Of a stretch of DNA of 64,000 nt, positions 53,226 to 62,462 are shown one piece after another. The notes under the pieces are model-generated. The model had not been told where the DNA came from and made no database searches. It saw only the letters and a list, made by a program, of their open reading frames with translations. Origin of the DNA: an uncultured Verrucomicrobiae bacterium (GTDB lineage: Bacteria > Verrucomicrobiota > Verrucomicrobiia > Limisphaerales > AAA164-E04). Each line of letters starts with the position of its first letter. Position 1 is the stretch's first letter. Made by a program: the position numbers and the translations under genes. Location: NCBI GenBank assembly GCA_951813855.1, contig OX638380.1, positions 3,302,876-3,366,875 on the forward strand, read 5' to 3'.

Positions 53226-55790
53226 ATGTCGAAGTCGAGACCTTTGACGCCCATGATGGCCCAGTATCGCCGCATCAGGGCCGGATTGCCGTCGGACTCG
53301 CTCTTGCTGTTTCGGCTGGGGGATTTTTACGAACTGTTTTTCGAAGACGCCCAAGTCGGCGCTTCGATTCTGGAAATCGCGCTGACGAAACGGGGCGAGA
53401 TTCCCATGTGCGGCATTCCCCACCACGCTTTGGGCAATTACGTGGGAAAACTGCTTCAGGCCGGCAAGAAAGTCGCGCTTAGCGAACAGATCAAGGAGGG
53501 TTCCTCCAGCAAGCTTATCGAGCGCAAGGTAACCCGGATCCTCAGTCCCGGCGCCCATTTCGACGATTCTCTGCTTCAAGCGTCTCAGAACAATTTCCTG
53601 GCGGCCGTCTTGCGGCGCGGTCGGCGCGCCGGAATCGGAGCCGTGGAATTGACTACCGGTGAATTCACCGCGATGTCCCTTCCGGCCGACGACTTGAAAT
53701 CCGAACTGGATTTTTTGGCGCCGACCGAGGTCGTCTATCCCGAAAAAGACGTTCGATTACCCGAAATGACGGCGGCCGACGGGCGGAGTTTCAGCGGTTA
53801 CGAGGATTGGAATTTCGCCGAGGAATCCGCCGAACATTTGCTCAAGGAACACTATGGGGTCGCTTCGCTGGACGGATTCGGATTGAGCGGTTGCCCGGAA
53901 GCGGTCGGCGCGGCCGGGGCGATTCTTCATTATCTGTCCCATCATCTCCGGTTCGACCTGAAGCATTTGAAAACGCCGGAACGCCGGGAGCGAAACGATT
54001 ATCTCGAGCTCGACGCCGTGACCATGCGCAACTTGGAAATCTTGAAGCCTCTGCAATCCGGCGCTCCTCGGGAGGCTTCGCTTTTGGGCGTGATGGACGA
54101 TACGGTGACGCCGATGGGCGCCCGTTGCTTGCGGCAGTGGATTTCGCGTCCCTTGTCTCGGCGCGAAGCGATTGGGGAACGTCAGGAAATCATCGCCCGG
54201 TGGCTGGAGCGGCCGCAACAGTTGGAGCGGTTTCGGGAAACGCTGCAGGAGATTCGGGACTTGGAACGGTCGGTCAGCCGCTTGAGCCTGGGCAGCGGCA
54301 ACGCTCGGGACTTGGTCGTCATCCGTCTCGGTTTGGAGAAGGTTCCGATTCTTAAGGAAATTCTCGATTCGCTGGCGCAATCCAAAGACGGCCGTTTGTT
54401 CGACCAGGACGAGGTACCGCCGACCGAGCCGACCGAGCCGGCCTGGAGCGCGGAACTGCGCGGTTTGCCGGAACTTTGCGATTTGATCGGTCGAGCCATT
54501 CGCGACACGCCGCCGGCGACGATTCGCGAAGGCGGTTTTATGTGCGACGGTTTCGACGAGCATCTCGACGAGTTGCGAACCGCCGGGCGGGAGGGCCGGA
54601 ACTGGATCGCCAATCTTCAACTTGAGGAATCCGAGCGCACCGGTATCCCGACGCTCAAGGTGCGTTACAATTCGGTCGTCGGTTACTATATCGAAGTGAC
54701 CCGCAGTCATTTGGACAAGGTTCCCGAAGATTACGTCCGCAAGCAGACGGTCGCTAACGGTGAGCGGTTCGTCACGACGCGGCTCAAGGAGGTCGAGGGT
54801 AAGATTTTGGGAGCGGACGAGCGGGCTCAGCAATGGGAATACGAGTTGTTTCAGAAAATCCGCGAAACGGTGATTCAGCAAATCGAGTCCATTCAGCGAA
54901 CCGCCGCGGCCGTGGCCCGGTATGACGCGCTGGCCAGTTTGGCCAAGACGGCGCAACTCCACGATTATTGCCGGCCTGAAATCGGCGAGGAAGGCATCCT
55001 GGTCGTCGAGGACGGTCGCCATCCGGTGCTGGAGCGTTCCCCGATGGTGGAAACCTTCGTCCCCAACGATGCGAGTTTGGGCGGCGAGTCGCCTCAGATC
55101 GCGTTAATAACCGGGCCCAACATGGCGGGGAAGAGCACTTATATTCGCCAGATCGCCATCCTTTCCCTCTTGGCGCACACTGGATCTTTCGTGCCGGCCC
55201 GCCGCGCCCGTATCGATTTGATGGATCGGATTTTTACCCGGATCGGAGCTTCCGACGATTTGTCTCGGGGACAATCTACCTTTATGGTGGAGATGAGCGA
55301 AACGGCCAACATTCTCAATCACGCTACCGAACGCAGTTTGATCATCCTGGACGAAGTGGGGCGGGGTACTAGCACCTTCGACGGTTTGAGCCTGGCTTGG
55401 TCCCTTGTCGAACATTTGCATAATCGGGTGGGAGCCAAGACGTTCTTCGCCACCCATTATCATGAGTTGGTCGAACTCTCCCGGCGGCTGGAACGGGTCG
55501 GCAGTTTTCAGGTCGCGGTTCGGGAATGGAACGATTCGATCGTGTTCGTCCACAAGATCGTCCCCGGCGGAGCCGATCGGAGTTACGGAATCCAGGTGGC
55601 CCGGTTGGCCGGGATTCCTGCCCCTGTGCTGGTTCGGGCCCGGGAGATCTTAGAGCGCCTGGAGCGAGCGGACCTGCGGCCGGACGGTCCGGAGAAAGCT
55701 TCGCGAAGCCGCCGCCGTTCCGAGCGGGAGCGCCTCGAAAAACTGGCTCCGGCGCCGCAGCCGGACTTGTTCTCCTGGAAAACCGAATAA
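53226..55790 (+). CDS. mutS: DNA mismatch repair protein MutS
   Basis: 854 residues. The mismatch-binding domain begins TPMMAQYRRIRAGLPSDSLL then LLFRLGDFYELFFEDA, with the F-x-E mismatch wedge in G-D-F-Y-E-L-F. The connector and lever regions follow (GAPREASLLGVMDDTVTPMG; LKVRYNSVVGYYIEVTRSH). The ATPase has LITGPNMAGKSTYIRQIAIL (Walker A, about 630), DDLSRGQSTFMVEMSETANIL (signature), RSLIILDEVGRGTSTFDGLS (Walker B) and TFFATHYHELVEL. It ends with the usual beta-clamp-type tail PQPDLFSW. ATG 53226 is preferred over TTG 53214. The first gene of a run into lptF/G and a glycosyltransferase. Confidence 0.96.
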   Translation: MSKSRPLTPMMAQYRRIRAGLPSDSLLLFRLGDFYELFFEDAQVGASILEIALTKRGEIPMCGIPHHALGNYVGKLLQAGKKVALSEQIKEGSSSKLIERKVTRILSPGAHFDDSLLQASQNNFLAAVLRRGRRAGIGAVELTTGEFTAMSLPADDLKSELDFLAPTEVVYPEKDVRLPEMTAADGRSFSGYEDWNFAEESAEHLLKEHYGVASLDGFGLSGCPEAVGAAGAILHYLSHHLRFDLKHLKTPERRERNDYLELDAVTMRNLEILKPLQSGAPREASLLGVMDDTVTPMGARCLRQWISRPLSRREAIGERQEIIARWLERPQQLERFRETLQEIRDLERSVSRLSLGSGNARDLVVIRLGLEKVPILKEILDSLAQSKDGRLFDQDEVPPTEPTEPAWSAELRGLPELCDLIGRAIRDTPPATIREGGFMCDGFDEHLDELRTAGREGRNWIANLQLEESERTGIPTLKVRYNSVVGYYIEVTRSHLDKVPEDYVRKQTVANGERFVTTRLKEVEGKILGADERAQQWEYELFQKIRETVIQQIESIQRTAAAVARYDALASLAKTAQLHDYCRPEIGEEGILVVEDGRHPVLERSPMVETFVPNDASLGGESPQIALITGPNMAGKSTYIRQIAILSLLAHTGSFVPARRARIDLMDRIFTRIGASDDLSRGQSTFMVEMSETANILNHATERSLIILDEVGRGTSTFDGLSLAWSLVEHLHNRVGAKTFFATHYHELVELSRRLERVGSFQVAVREWNDSIVFVHKIVPGGADRSYGIQVARLAGIPAPVLVRAREILERLERADLRPDGPEKASRSRRRSERERLEKLAPAPQPDLFSWKTE

Positions 55791-55840
55791 AACTCCGGGC
55801 GTCGTTGAATTCTTCGAAGCCAACCTTACGATAGCGGGCG

Positions 55841-57022
55841 ATGCGCATTTTGGACAGGTATTACCTGCGAGGGCTGTTGATTCCCTTGGCCTATTGTCTG
55901 TGCGGCTTCTTCGTGTTTTGGTTGACTTTCGACGTTTTCGGCGAATTGGAAGATATTCAGAACGCCGAATTGGGTCTGGGCGATATCGCGATCTATTACC
56001 TGAACAAGTTGCCGGGATTGCTGCGGGAAGTGCTGCCGATTTCCCTGCTGTTGGCCATGTTGTACTGTTTGTCCCATCATGCCCGGCACAACGAATTAAT
56101 CGCGACCCGAGCGGCCGGCGTGAGCATGTGGCGCATCATGGCGATTCATCTGACGATCGGCACGGCGTTGGGCGCGGGGTTGTTCGTAATTAACGAACGG
56201 TGGGCTACGGGCGAAACGGTCACGCTGGCCATGTTGCAGGAACGCCGCCAAGCAGGAGAGGGAGACCGGGAGCGGCTCTTTTGGAAAAGTCCGCTGCACT
56301 TGCGTAACGAAGCCGCCGGACGCAGTTGGATCGCCGAATCCTATCACTCGCTGACCATGGCCTTGAGACAACTCGATATCCAATGGGAACTGGACCGGGA
56401 AAGCCTTGCCGATCTCAGTTCGGGAACGTTCGCCGATTGGCCGATGCAGGAGGACATGTTGCTCAAATTCAAAGCCGAAAGCGGCGGATTCACCAACGGG
56501 GTCTGGACCTTCGACAATCTGGAAGTCTGGTTGACCCGGCAGGAATGGAGCGACTTGCCTTCCGTTACCTATACCAATTGGGCGGTGCGCGCGATTCCGG
56601 AGTTTACCGAGCGTCCCCGTCAGTTGCGGAGCGAAATCCGGATCGCCGGACTGAAGAACCACGAATTGGCCAAGGAGGCTCGGATATCGATTGCCGAGAT
56701 TGCCGATTACGAAGCGTTGCATCTGGAGTTGCCCCCGGCCGACCGGGCTCGGCTGCATACCCAGTATCACGGACGGCTGGCTTGGCCCCTGACTTGCCTG
56801 GTGGTCGTTCTGATCGCCATTCCGTTCGCTGCCGCCTCGGGACGTCGCAACGTTTTCGTCGGCGTCTTTGCCAGCATTGTGATTTGCTTCACTTATTTCG
56901 TGTTGATGCGGTTGGGGTTGGCTTTGGGCACGGGGGGAAGCGTTCCGCCCTGGTTGGGCGCTTGGTTGCCAAATATCGTTTTCGGTGGGGGAGCGAGTCT
57001 GCTGATCGCCCGTATGCCTTAG
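55841..57022 (+). CDS. LptF/LptG-family permease (YjgP/YjgQ)
   Basis: 393 residues with the six-helix pattern of lipopolysaccharide-transport permeases. The N-terminal MRILDRYYLRGLLIPLAYCL is the coupling helix and first membrane span. GLLREVLPISLLLAMLYCLS and ELIATRAAGVSMWRIM (conserved E-L-x-A-x-x-A-G) form the ATPase contact. A periplasmic jellyroll about 120-290 separates it from the last three spans (RLAWPLTCLVVVLIAIPFAA, VFVGVFASIVICFTYFVLM, WLGAWLPNIVFGGGASLLI). It would extract lipopolysaccharide with LptB and a partner permease. Whether it is LptF or LptG cannot be decided from sequence alone. The start lies 51 bases after mutS. Confidence 0.9.
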   Translation: MRILDRYYLRGLLIPLAYCLCGFFVFWLTFDVFGELEDIQNAELGLGDIAIYYLNKLPGLLREVLPISLLLAMLYCLSHHARHNELIATRAAGVSMWRIMAIHLTIGTALGAGLFVINERWATGETVTLAMLQERRQAGEGDRERLFWKSPLHLRNEAAGRSWIAESYHSLTMALRQLDIQWELDRESLADLSSGTFADWPMQEDMLLKFKAESGGFTNGVWTFDNLEVWLTRQEWSDLPSVTYTNWAVRAIPEFTERPRQLRSEIRIAGLKNHELAKEARISIAEIADYEALHLELPPADRARLHTQYHGRLAWPLTCLVVVLIAIPFAAASGRRNVFVGVFASIVICFTYFVLMRLGLALGTGGSVPPWLGAWLPNIVFGGGASLLIARMP

Positions 57023-57027
57023 GGATC

Positions 57028-57882
57028 ATGGCTGTCGAATCCCGTTCGAAAATCATGAGCCCCGGCGAGCGGCTGCTCGTGTTGATCCCGGCTTATAACG
57101 AGGAACAACGGATCGCTCCTATGCTGAGAGACTATCTCGAGGAGTTCGAAAAAACCGTTCCGGGACAATACCAACTGGTGGTGGTGCTCAACGGTTGTGA
57201 AGATCGGACTCACGCGATCGTTCAGCCTTTTTTCGCCGGACGCCCGTACCTCCGGGTAGTGAACGTTGCGGATCCGATCGGCAAGGGAGGGGCTTTGATC
57301 CGAGGTTTGAACACCGAGCCCGACGCGGATTGGATCGCCTACGTCGACGCCGACGGGGCTACCGCTCCGCAGGAACTGCTGCGGCTGGTGGCCTTGTGCC
57401 AGGATCGGGATTGCGTGATCGGTTCCCGGTGGTTGCCCGGAGCCGTGTTGCATCGGCAGCAAACTCAGGTTCGCCGGTTCGCCAGCCGCGTGTTTCACCT
57501 GATCGTGGAATTATTTTTCCGCCTGAAATTGAAAGACACCCAGTGTCCGGCGAAAGTCCTTTCGCGCCGGGCCGTCGAGGCGGTGAGAGCGAAACTCAAG
57601 ATTGCGGATCTGGCCTTCGACGTCAATTTGCTTTACGCCTTGCGGCGCGCCGGTTTCGCCATCCACGAAGAGCCTACCGAGTGGACCGACAAGGCGGGAT
57701 CTCAAGTGACCCGCAATTTGTTTCGGGTCTCTCTGATCATGTTTCTTTCGGTGTTGCGGCTCCGGCTCTACCACTCGCCGGTGTATCGTTACCTGACGCC
57801 TTTTCGCGGGATCGAAAGATGGATCTATCAGAAGATGCGGGCTCCTTTCATTCCGTTCGGGGGCGACGGCAAGGCCCGGTAA
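57028..57882 (+). CDS. Glycosyltransferase family 2 (dolichyl-phosphate glucose synthase-like)
   Basis: 284 residues of GT-A fold. RLLVLIPAYNEEQRIAPML is the nucleotide-sugar entry; YQLVVVLNGCEDRT follows; the metal-binding motif is IAYVDADGATAPQELLRL (D-x-D); CVIGSRWLPGAVLHRQQT and the acceptor-side KLKDTQCPAKVLSRRAVEAV resemble polyprenyl-phosphate glycosyltransferases (DPG synthase/ALG5-like). ATG 57028 lies 6 bases after the permease stop, so they are co-transcribed. A role in making a polyprenyl-linked sugar for cell-surface glycans is likely. The long frame upstream to 56326 is the permease in another frame. Confidence 0.9.
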   Translation: MAVESRSKIMSPGERLLVLIPAYNEEQRIAPMLRDYLEEFEKTVPGQYQLVVVLNGCEDRTHAIVQPFFAGRPYLRVVNVADPIGKGGALIRGLNTEPDADWIAYVDADGATAPQELLRLVALCQDRDCVIGSRWLPGAVLHRQQTQVRRFASRVFHLIVELFFRLKLKDTQCPAKVLSRRAVEAVRAKLKIADLAFDVNLLYALRRAGFAIHEEPTEWTDKAGSQVTRNLFRVSLIMFLSVLRLRLYHSPVYRYLTPFRGIERWIYQKMRAPFIPFGGDGKAR

Positions 57883-57883
57883 A

Positions 57884-57958
57884 TGGTGCGCGCTGCTGGG
57901 TTTGAACCAGCGACCCCTACCGTGTGAAGGTAATGCTCTACCGCTGAGCTAAGCGCGC
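57884..57958 (-). tRNA. tRNA-Val (anticodon CAC)
   Basis: A 75-nt tRNA including encoded CCA (57884-57886). The acceptor stem GCGCGCT/AGCGCGC (7 bp) is perfect; the D stem is GCTC/GAGC; the anticodon stem is TTACC/GGTAG with a loop T-T-C-A-C-A-C, giving CAC at positions 34-36 (reads GUG); the T stem is GCTGG/CCAGC with loop TTCAAAC. The CCA end lies one base after the stop codon of the opposite-strand glycosyltransferase gene, so the 3-prime ends are very close. Confidence 0.97.
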
Positions 57959-58002
57959 CTGGCGAACCACGGCGTCTCATTGTGCCGGTTCGGCGGCCGA
58001 AT

Positions 58003-59652
58003 TCAAGCCGTTCCTGAGCCGGGGGAGCAAGCGATCGAGGTCCAGGAAGGCGGGCGTCCCCTGATCAGGAGGGTTTCGCGCCGGCTCCATTCGGGATCGG
58101 TCTGGGGATGATCCAGGATGTAATGGAGTCCCCGGCTTTCGGGGCGGGTCAAGGATGCCTGGACGATCAAGTCGGCGACCGTGACCAAGTTGCGCAATTC
58201 CAGCAAGTCCGGCGTGAGGCGGGCCTGGCGATAGAATTCCTGTATCTCGTCCTGAAGATGGCGAATTCGTTTTCGGGCGCGTTCCAGCCGCCGGCGGGTG
58301 CGGACGATTCCGACGTAATCCCACATCACGCGCCGGATTTCGTTCCAGTCGTGGCGGATCACCACGCCTTCTTCCTTGTCGGGGTTCGGGGCGTCCGCCC
58401 ACGGAGCGAGGTTGGGGTGGGGGTCTTGGAGCGGCAACTCCCGAAGCCGTTCGGCGGCCCGGTGCGCGACGACCAAGGCTTCCAGCAAGGAATTACTGGC
58501 GAGTCGATTGGCGCCGTGGAGGCCGGTGCAGGCCGCTTCGCCGATCGCCAATAATCCCGGCAAGTCGGTGAGGCCCTCGGTGTCGGTGCGAATGCCGCCG
58601 CATTGGTAATGGGCGGCCGGGACGATGGGGATGCTTTCTTTGGTGATGTCGATCCCGTAGCGAAGGCATGTTTGGTAGATATGCGGAAACCGGTTCATCA
58701 GGAAGGGCGCGGGTTTATGGGTAATGTCCAGGTAAACGCATTCGGAGCCTTTGCGTTTCATTTCCTGATCGATGGCCCGGGCCACCACGTCGCGGCGCTC
58801 GAGGGATTTGAGAGGATAGCTGTCCATGAAGGGATGGCCTTTCAGGTTTTTGATGATGCCGCCGTCGCCCCGGATCGCTTCGGAAATCAAGAATGTTTTG
58901 GCTTGGGGGTGGTAGAGGCAAGTAGGGTGGAATTGGATGAATTCCATGTTGGTGACGGGAACGCCCGCCCGCCAGGCCATAGCCACTCCGTCGCCGGTGG
59001 CGATGTCCGGATTGGTGGTGTAGAGATAGGCTTTGCCGCAACCGCCGGTGGCGATGACGACCGCTTGGGCACCCAAGGTCAGGACTCGCCGTTCCTCGAT
59101 GTCCAAGACGTGAAGCCCGTGGCAGCGGTCGGGTTCCTCCAGGCGGAGCGATCGGGAAGTGATCAAGTCGATGGCGAAGTAATTTTCGTAGATCTCGATA
59201 TTGGGATGCCGCGAAATAGCCGCTAACAAGGCGCGTTCGATTTCCTTGCCGGTGATATCCTGCGCATGCAGGATGCGGCGCCGGGAATGACCGCCCTCCA
59301 TCCCTAGATCCCATTCCTTCTCGCCCGGGACGGCGGATTGGCGCCGGCTGAATTGCATGCCCAGTTCGATCAGATCCCGGATGCGGGCCGGGCCTTCGGT
59401 CAGGATGGTTTGCACCGCTTCGGCACGGCAAAGCCCGACGCCGGCGGCGCAGGTGTCCTTGATATGTTGTTCGACCGAGTCGTCCGGACCAGTGGCCGCG
59501 GCGATACCTCCTTGGGCGTAGTTGGTATTGGATTCGGCGCGATGTTTTTTGGTCAGGATGGCGACCTTGCCCTGGTCGGCGACCTTGAGCGAAAAGTAGA
59601 GGCCGGCGATGCCGCTGCCCAATACGATAAAACGATAATCGTCGCGGTCCAT
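58003..59652 (-). CDS. nadB: L-aspartate oxidase NadB, C-terminus possibly frameshifted
   Basis: 549 residues. FAD site FIVLGSGIAGLYFSLKVADQ; the substrate and flavin motifs SNTNYAQGGIAAA, MEGGHSRRRILHAQDITG, VVIATGGCGKAYLYTTNPD, GDGVAMAWRAGVPVTNMEFI and AAHYQCGGIRTD then GANRLASNSLLEALV place it in NadB. It oxidises aspartate to iminoaspartate for NAD synthesis. After ETLLIRG the frame reads an unlikely tail (RPPSWTSIACSPGSGTA). Adding one base at the C4 run 58058-58061 (G4 on the coding strand) gives TPAFLDLDRLLPRLRNGLN, a normal-looking C-terminus ending at 57977. This may be a local sequence error or a real slip. It is 22 bases after panC, in one operon. Confidence 0.93.
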   Translation of the reverse strand: MDRDDYRFIVLGSGIAGLYFSLKVADQGKVAILTKKHRAESNTNYAQGGIAAATGPDDSVEQHIKDTCAAGVGLCRAEAVQTILTEGPARIRDLIELGMQFSRRQSAVPGEKEWDLGMEGGHSRRRILHAQDITGKEIERALLAAISRHPNIEIYENYFAIDLITSRSLRLEEPDRCHGLHVLDIEERRVLTLGAQAVVIATGGCGKAYLYTTNPDIATGDGVAMAWRAGVPVTNMEFIQFHPTCLYHPQAKTFLISEAIRGDGGIIKNLKGHPFMDSYPLKSLERRDVVARAIDQEMKRKGSECVYLDITHKPAPFLMNRFPHIYQTCLRYGIDITKESIPIVPAAHYQCGGIRTDTEGLTDLPGLLAIGEAACTGLHGANRLASNSLLEALVVAHRAAERLRELPLQDPHPNLAPWADAPNPDKEEGVVIRHDWNEIRRVMWDYVGIVRTRRRLERARKRIRHLQDEIQEFYRQARLTPDLLELRNLVTVADLIVQASLTRPESRGLHYILDHPQTDPEWSRRETLLIRGRPPSWTSIACSPGSGTA

Positions 59653-59674
59653 GGCGTTCGGGTAGCGGTCGGGG

Positions 59675-60544
59675 CTAGAGTTCGCCGTTGTCGATCAGCC
59701 GGGTCGAACCGAATCGAACGGCCAAGGCGAGGCGATGCCGGCGCCGGGCTTCGCATTGGGGTTGCAGCGTCTGCGGATGAAAGATTTCGACGTAATCGAT
59801 TCCGGTCACTTCGGAGGCGTCGCGCAGCAGGCCGGTGAGGCGGGTCTTGAGTTCGTCCGCCGGCACGGCCGGCCGTTGCCGGACCATGCCGCGGGCGGTT
59901 TCGATGCAGCGCCAGAGGATTCCGGCTTGGGCCCGTTGGCTGGCGTTCAGGCGGGCGTTGCGGGTGCTGACGGCCAATCCGTCGGGTTCCCTGGCGGTCG
60001 GTTCAAGGATAAACTGGATCGGGAATTTCAGATCTTCGATCGACTTTTTGACGATCGCCGCTTGCTGATAATCTTTCTCTCCGAAGACTACGAACGAGGG
60101 TTGGCAGATATTGAAGAGTATGGCGACGACCGTCGTGACTCCGCGAAAATGCCCGGGCCGGGAGGCTCCTTCCATCGTTCGCCCCAGCTCCCGTTCCTCG
60201 ACGAACACGCTGAACGCCCCGGCGGTTCCGGTCCCGTAGATTTCCGGTTCGGAACGGGGGACGAAGACGGCGTCGACGTTCCAACGGCGGCAGAGTTCCG
60301 TATCGGTTTCGGTGGGTTGGGGATAACGGTCGAAGTCTTCCCGGTGGTCGAATTGCGGTCGATTGACGAACATGCTGACGACGACTTTTCCTGGGGAGCC
60401 TGCCGCCTCGCGGGCTCGGGTTACCAAGTTGGCGTGGCCGACGTGCAGCGCTCCCATGGTGGGCACCAAGGCGACGGGGAGGCCGGCGGCTCGCCAATCC
60501 AGCGCCTGCGATTGCATCGCGGCGCAACGATCGAAAGTTTTCAT
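59675..60544 (-). CDS. panC: Pantothenate synthetase (pantoate-beta-alanine ligase)
   Basis: 289 residues. The nucleotidyltransferase-fold motifs are VALVPTMGALHVGHANLVTR (H-x-G-H), VVVSMFVNRPQFDHREDFD, EPEIYGTGTAGAFSVFV, ASRPGHFRGVTTVVAILFN (P-G-H-F-R-G), FVVFGEKDYQQAAIVKK (G-E-K-D-Y-Q) and GLAVSTRNARLNASQR (S-x-R-N). These are diagnostic for PanC, which joins pantoate and beta-alanine using ATP. ATG 60542-60544; the long frame upstream has no conserved content. It is followed by nadB, so cofactor synthesis genes share a transcript. Confidence 0.95.
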   Translation of the reverse strand: MKTFDRCAAMQSQALDWRAAGLPVALVPTMGALHVGHANLVTRAREAAGSPGKVVVSMFVNRPQFDHREDFDRYPQPTETDTELCRRWNVDAVFVPRSEPEIYGTGTAGAFSVFVEERELGRTMEGASRPGHFRGVTTVVAILFNICQPSFVVFGEKDYQQAAIVKKSIEDLKFPIQFILEPTAREPDGLAVSTRNARLNASQRAQAGILWRCIETARGMVRQRPAVPADELKTRLTGLLRDASEVTGIDYVEIFHPQTLQPQCEARRRHRLALAVRFGSTRLIDNGEL

Positions 60545-60865
60545 TACGTTCGGGCCGGCTTCGAAGCGAGTGTCTGATTCCTGGGTTCGGTCGCCGTTTC
60601 GAGTAAACGGCTTCGCTTGCCGGTTGACAAGCACGGCGGTGAGTATCGCCGGCCGGGACGAGAATCGGATCGTGGCTTTCGGAGTCGGTTTCGCCGGGCC
60701 GGAGCATCGGACGGCGGCGCTTATCAATCCGGTACGGAACGGCGGAGGAGCCGAGGTTTGACCGCAGGGGGCGGGAACCGGGGCAAGGGGAACCGGCCGG
60801 GGAGGAACGCCTTAGTGATTGCTTGCTTAAGGAGCTTTTCCTAACTTCGGGGCGAATTGACAGCG

Positions 60866-61780
60866 ATGAAGGTATACATTGACGGTAAGTTTATTGATCG
60901 GGAGGACGCGAAAATATCGGTATTCGATCATGGACTGCTTTACGGCGATGGCGTGTTCGAGGGGATTCGCGCCTACAACGGGCGCATCTTTCGATTGCGC
61001 GAGCATATCGATCGGCTCTTCCGTTCGGCCAAGGCCCTGTTGCTGAAGATCCCGATGTCGCCCGCCGAGATGCGCGAAGTGGTTCGGCTGGCCTGCGCCG
61101 AAAACGACCTTCGCGACGGTTACGTGCGGTTGGTGGTGACTCGGGGAGAGGGGGATTTGGGACTGGGCCCGGAAAGGTGTCCGAACCCTTCGGTGATCGT
61201 CATCGCCAGCGCCATCCAGCTGTATCCCGAGAAATATTACCGGGAGGGATTGAATATCATCACCGCCTCCACGATGCGAAATTTGAACAACGCCATCAAT
61301 CCGGCGATCAAATCGTTAAACTATCTCAACAACATTCTCGCCAAGATCGAGGCGATGGGGGCGGGATGCGTCGAGGCCATCATGCTCAATCACTTGGGAT
61401 ACGTCGCCGAATGCACCGGGGATAATCTGTTTATCGTGGCCGGCAACCGGGTGCTGACGCCCCCTCTGGGGGCCGGAGCCCTCTACGGCATTACCCGGGA
61501 GGTGACCATGGAACTGGCCGGGAGCGCAGGCTTGATCGTGGAAGAAAGCAATTTGACGCTTTACGATATTTATGTGGCCGACGAATGTTTCCTGACCGGC
61601 ACCGGAGCGGAGATCGTACCGGTGGTGGAAGTGGACCAGCGGGTGATCGGCGAAGGAGTTCCCGGACCGGTCACGCGCCGGCTGATGGCGGCTTATCGCG
61701 ACTTGACATGTGCCACCGGGGAACCGATAGTCAAGGAGGATCGGGAATTGGCGCCCGACGGTAGTTTGGCCGGAGCCTAG
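60866..61780 (+). CDS. ilvE: Branched-chain amino acid aminotransferase (class IV)
   Basis: 304 residues with fold type IV PLP motifs. MKVYIDGKFIDREDAKISVF then DHGLLYGDGVFEGIRAYN opens the protein. RLREHIDRLFRSAKALL and VRLVVTRGEGDLGLGPERC follow. The PLP lysine is in NNAINPAIKSLNYLNNILAK (about 156). Later come EAIMLNHLGYVAECTGDNLF and the cofactor-phosphate region GALYGITREVTMELA. TGTGAEIVPVVEVDQRVIG ends the active site. It transfers amino groups in Leu/Ile/Val synthesis or degradation; D-amino acid transaminases share the fold, so specificity is inferred. ATG 60866 is preferred over TTG 60857. It is followed by mcsA with 157 bases between. Confidence 0.92.
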   Translation: MKVYIDGKFIDREDAKISVFDHGLLYGDGVFEGIRAYNGRIFRLREHIDRLFRSAKALLLKIPMSPAEMREVVRLACAENDLRDGYVRLVVTRGEGDLGLGPERCPNPSVIVIASAIQLYPEKYYREGLNIITASTMRNLNNAINPAIKSLNYLNNILAKIEAMGAGCVEAIMLNHLGYVAECTGDNLFIVAGNRVLTPPLGAGALYGITREVTMELAGSAGLIVEESNLTLYDIYVADECFLTGTGAEIVPVVEVDQRVIGEGVPGPVTRRLMAAYRDLTCATGEPIVKEDRELAPDGSLAGA

Positions 61781-61937
61781 GAGGGCCGGCGGGGAAGGGA
61801 GCATCGAAGGAGCGCTCGTGAAATTCCGGGACTTGACAGAACCGGGAAGTGGCTTGAATTTCCGGTAAGGCTGGCAATCGGGCCGATCGGTCCGGACCGC
61901 TCGAAGCCGGGGAGTCGTAAGATCAGTTTGGTTAATC

Positions 61938-62462
61938 ATGCTCTGTGTGTTTTGCAGAAAGAATGAAGCGGAGGATCATCTCTCGGTGATCGAGGACGGG
62001 AAGATGATCACGATCGATTGCTGCCGGGCTTGCGCCAAGGAAAACAAAATCGTGGTCAAGGATCTCAGCACTTTTTCTCCGGAACTGTTCGCCAAGCACG
62101 GCAAGGTCCGGGTGCTTCATCCTTCCAACGAAACCAAATGCGATTTCTGCGGCAATACCCAGAAGGAATTCAAGAAGACCGGCCGATTCGGGTGCGTTCA
62201 TTGCTACGAGGTCTTCGGCAAGGAACTCGCCGAAGCGCTCAAGACCATCTACCGGATTTCCGATCCGAAGCATACCGGCAAGGTTCCGGAGCGGCTGCGT
62301 AGTTCCCTGGAGTTGAAGGCGCGCCATCTCTTGCTGCAGAAACTGTTGCAGGAGGCGGTCAACAGCGAGAACTACGAAGAGGCCGCCCGCTTGCGGGATC
62401 AGTTGAAGTTGCTTCGCGAAGATTCCGAGGAATTGTCTTCTACCGAGCGGAGGGAATCTTGA
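61938..62462 (+). CDS. mcsA: McsA, zinc-binding activator of protein arginine kinase
   Basis: 174 residues. Four C-x-x-C zinc motifs: CVFC (residues 3-6), CRAC (about 30), CDFC (about 72) and CVHC (about 87). The C-terminal UVR domain reads SLELKARHLLLQKLLQEAVN then ENYEEAARLRDQLKLL (E-x-A-A-x-x-R-D), a UvrB/UvrC motif that binds partner proteins. McsA activates McsB and helps target substrates to Clp. It overlaps the McsB start by four bases. In Firmicutes the repressor CtsR comes first; no ctsR is seen here, so heat-shock control must be by other means. Confidence 0.95.
   Translation: MLCVFCRKNEAEDHLSVIEDGKMITIDCCRACAKENKIVVKDLSTFSPELFAKHGKVRVLHPSNETKCDFCGNTQKEFKKTGRFGCVHCYEVFGKELAEALKTIYRISDPKHTGKVPERLRSSLELKARHLLLQKLLQEAVNSENYEEAARLRDQLKLLREDSEELSSTERRES

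Noticed and set aside
53757-55022. 421-codon minus-strand frame opposite mutS
   Set aside because: Lies fully within mutS and shows no domain.
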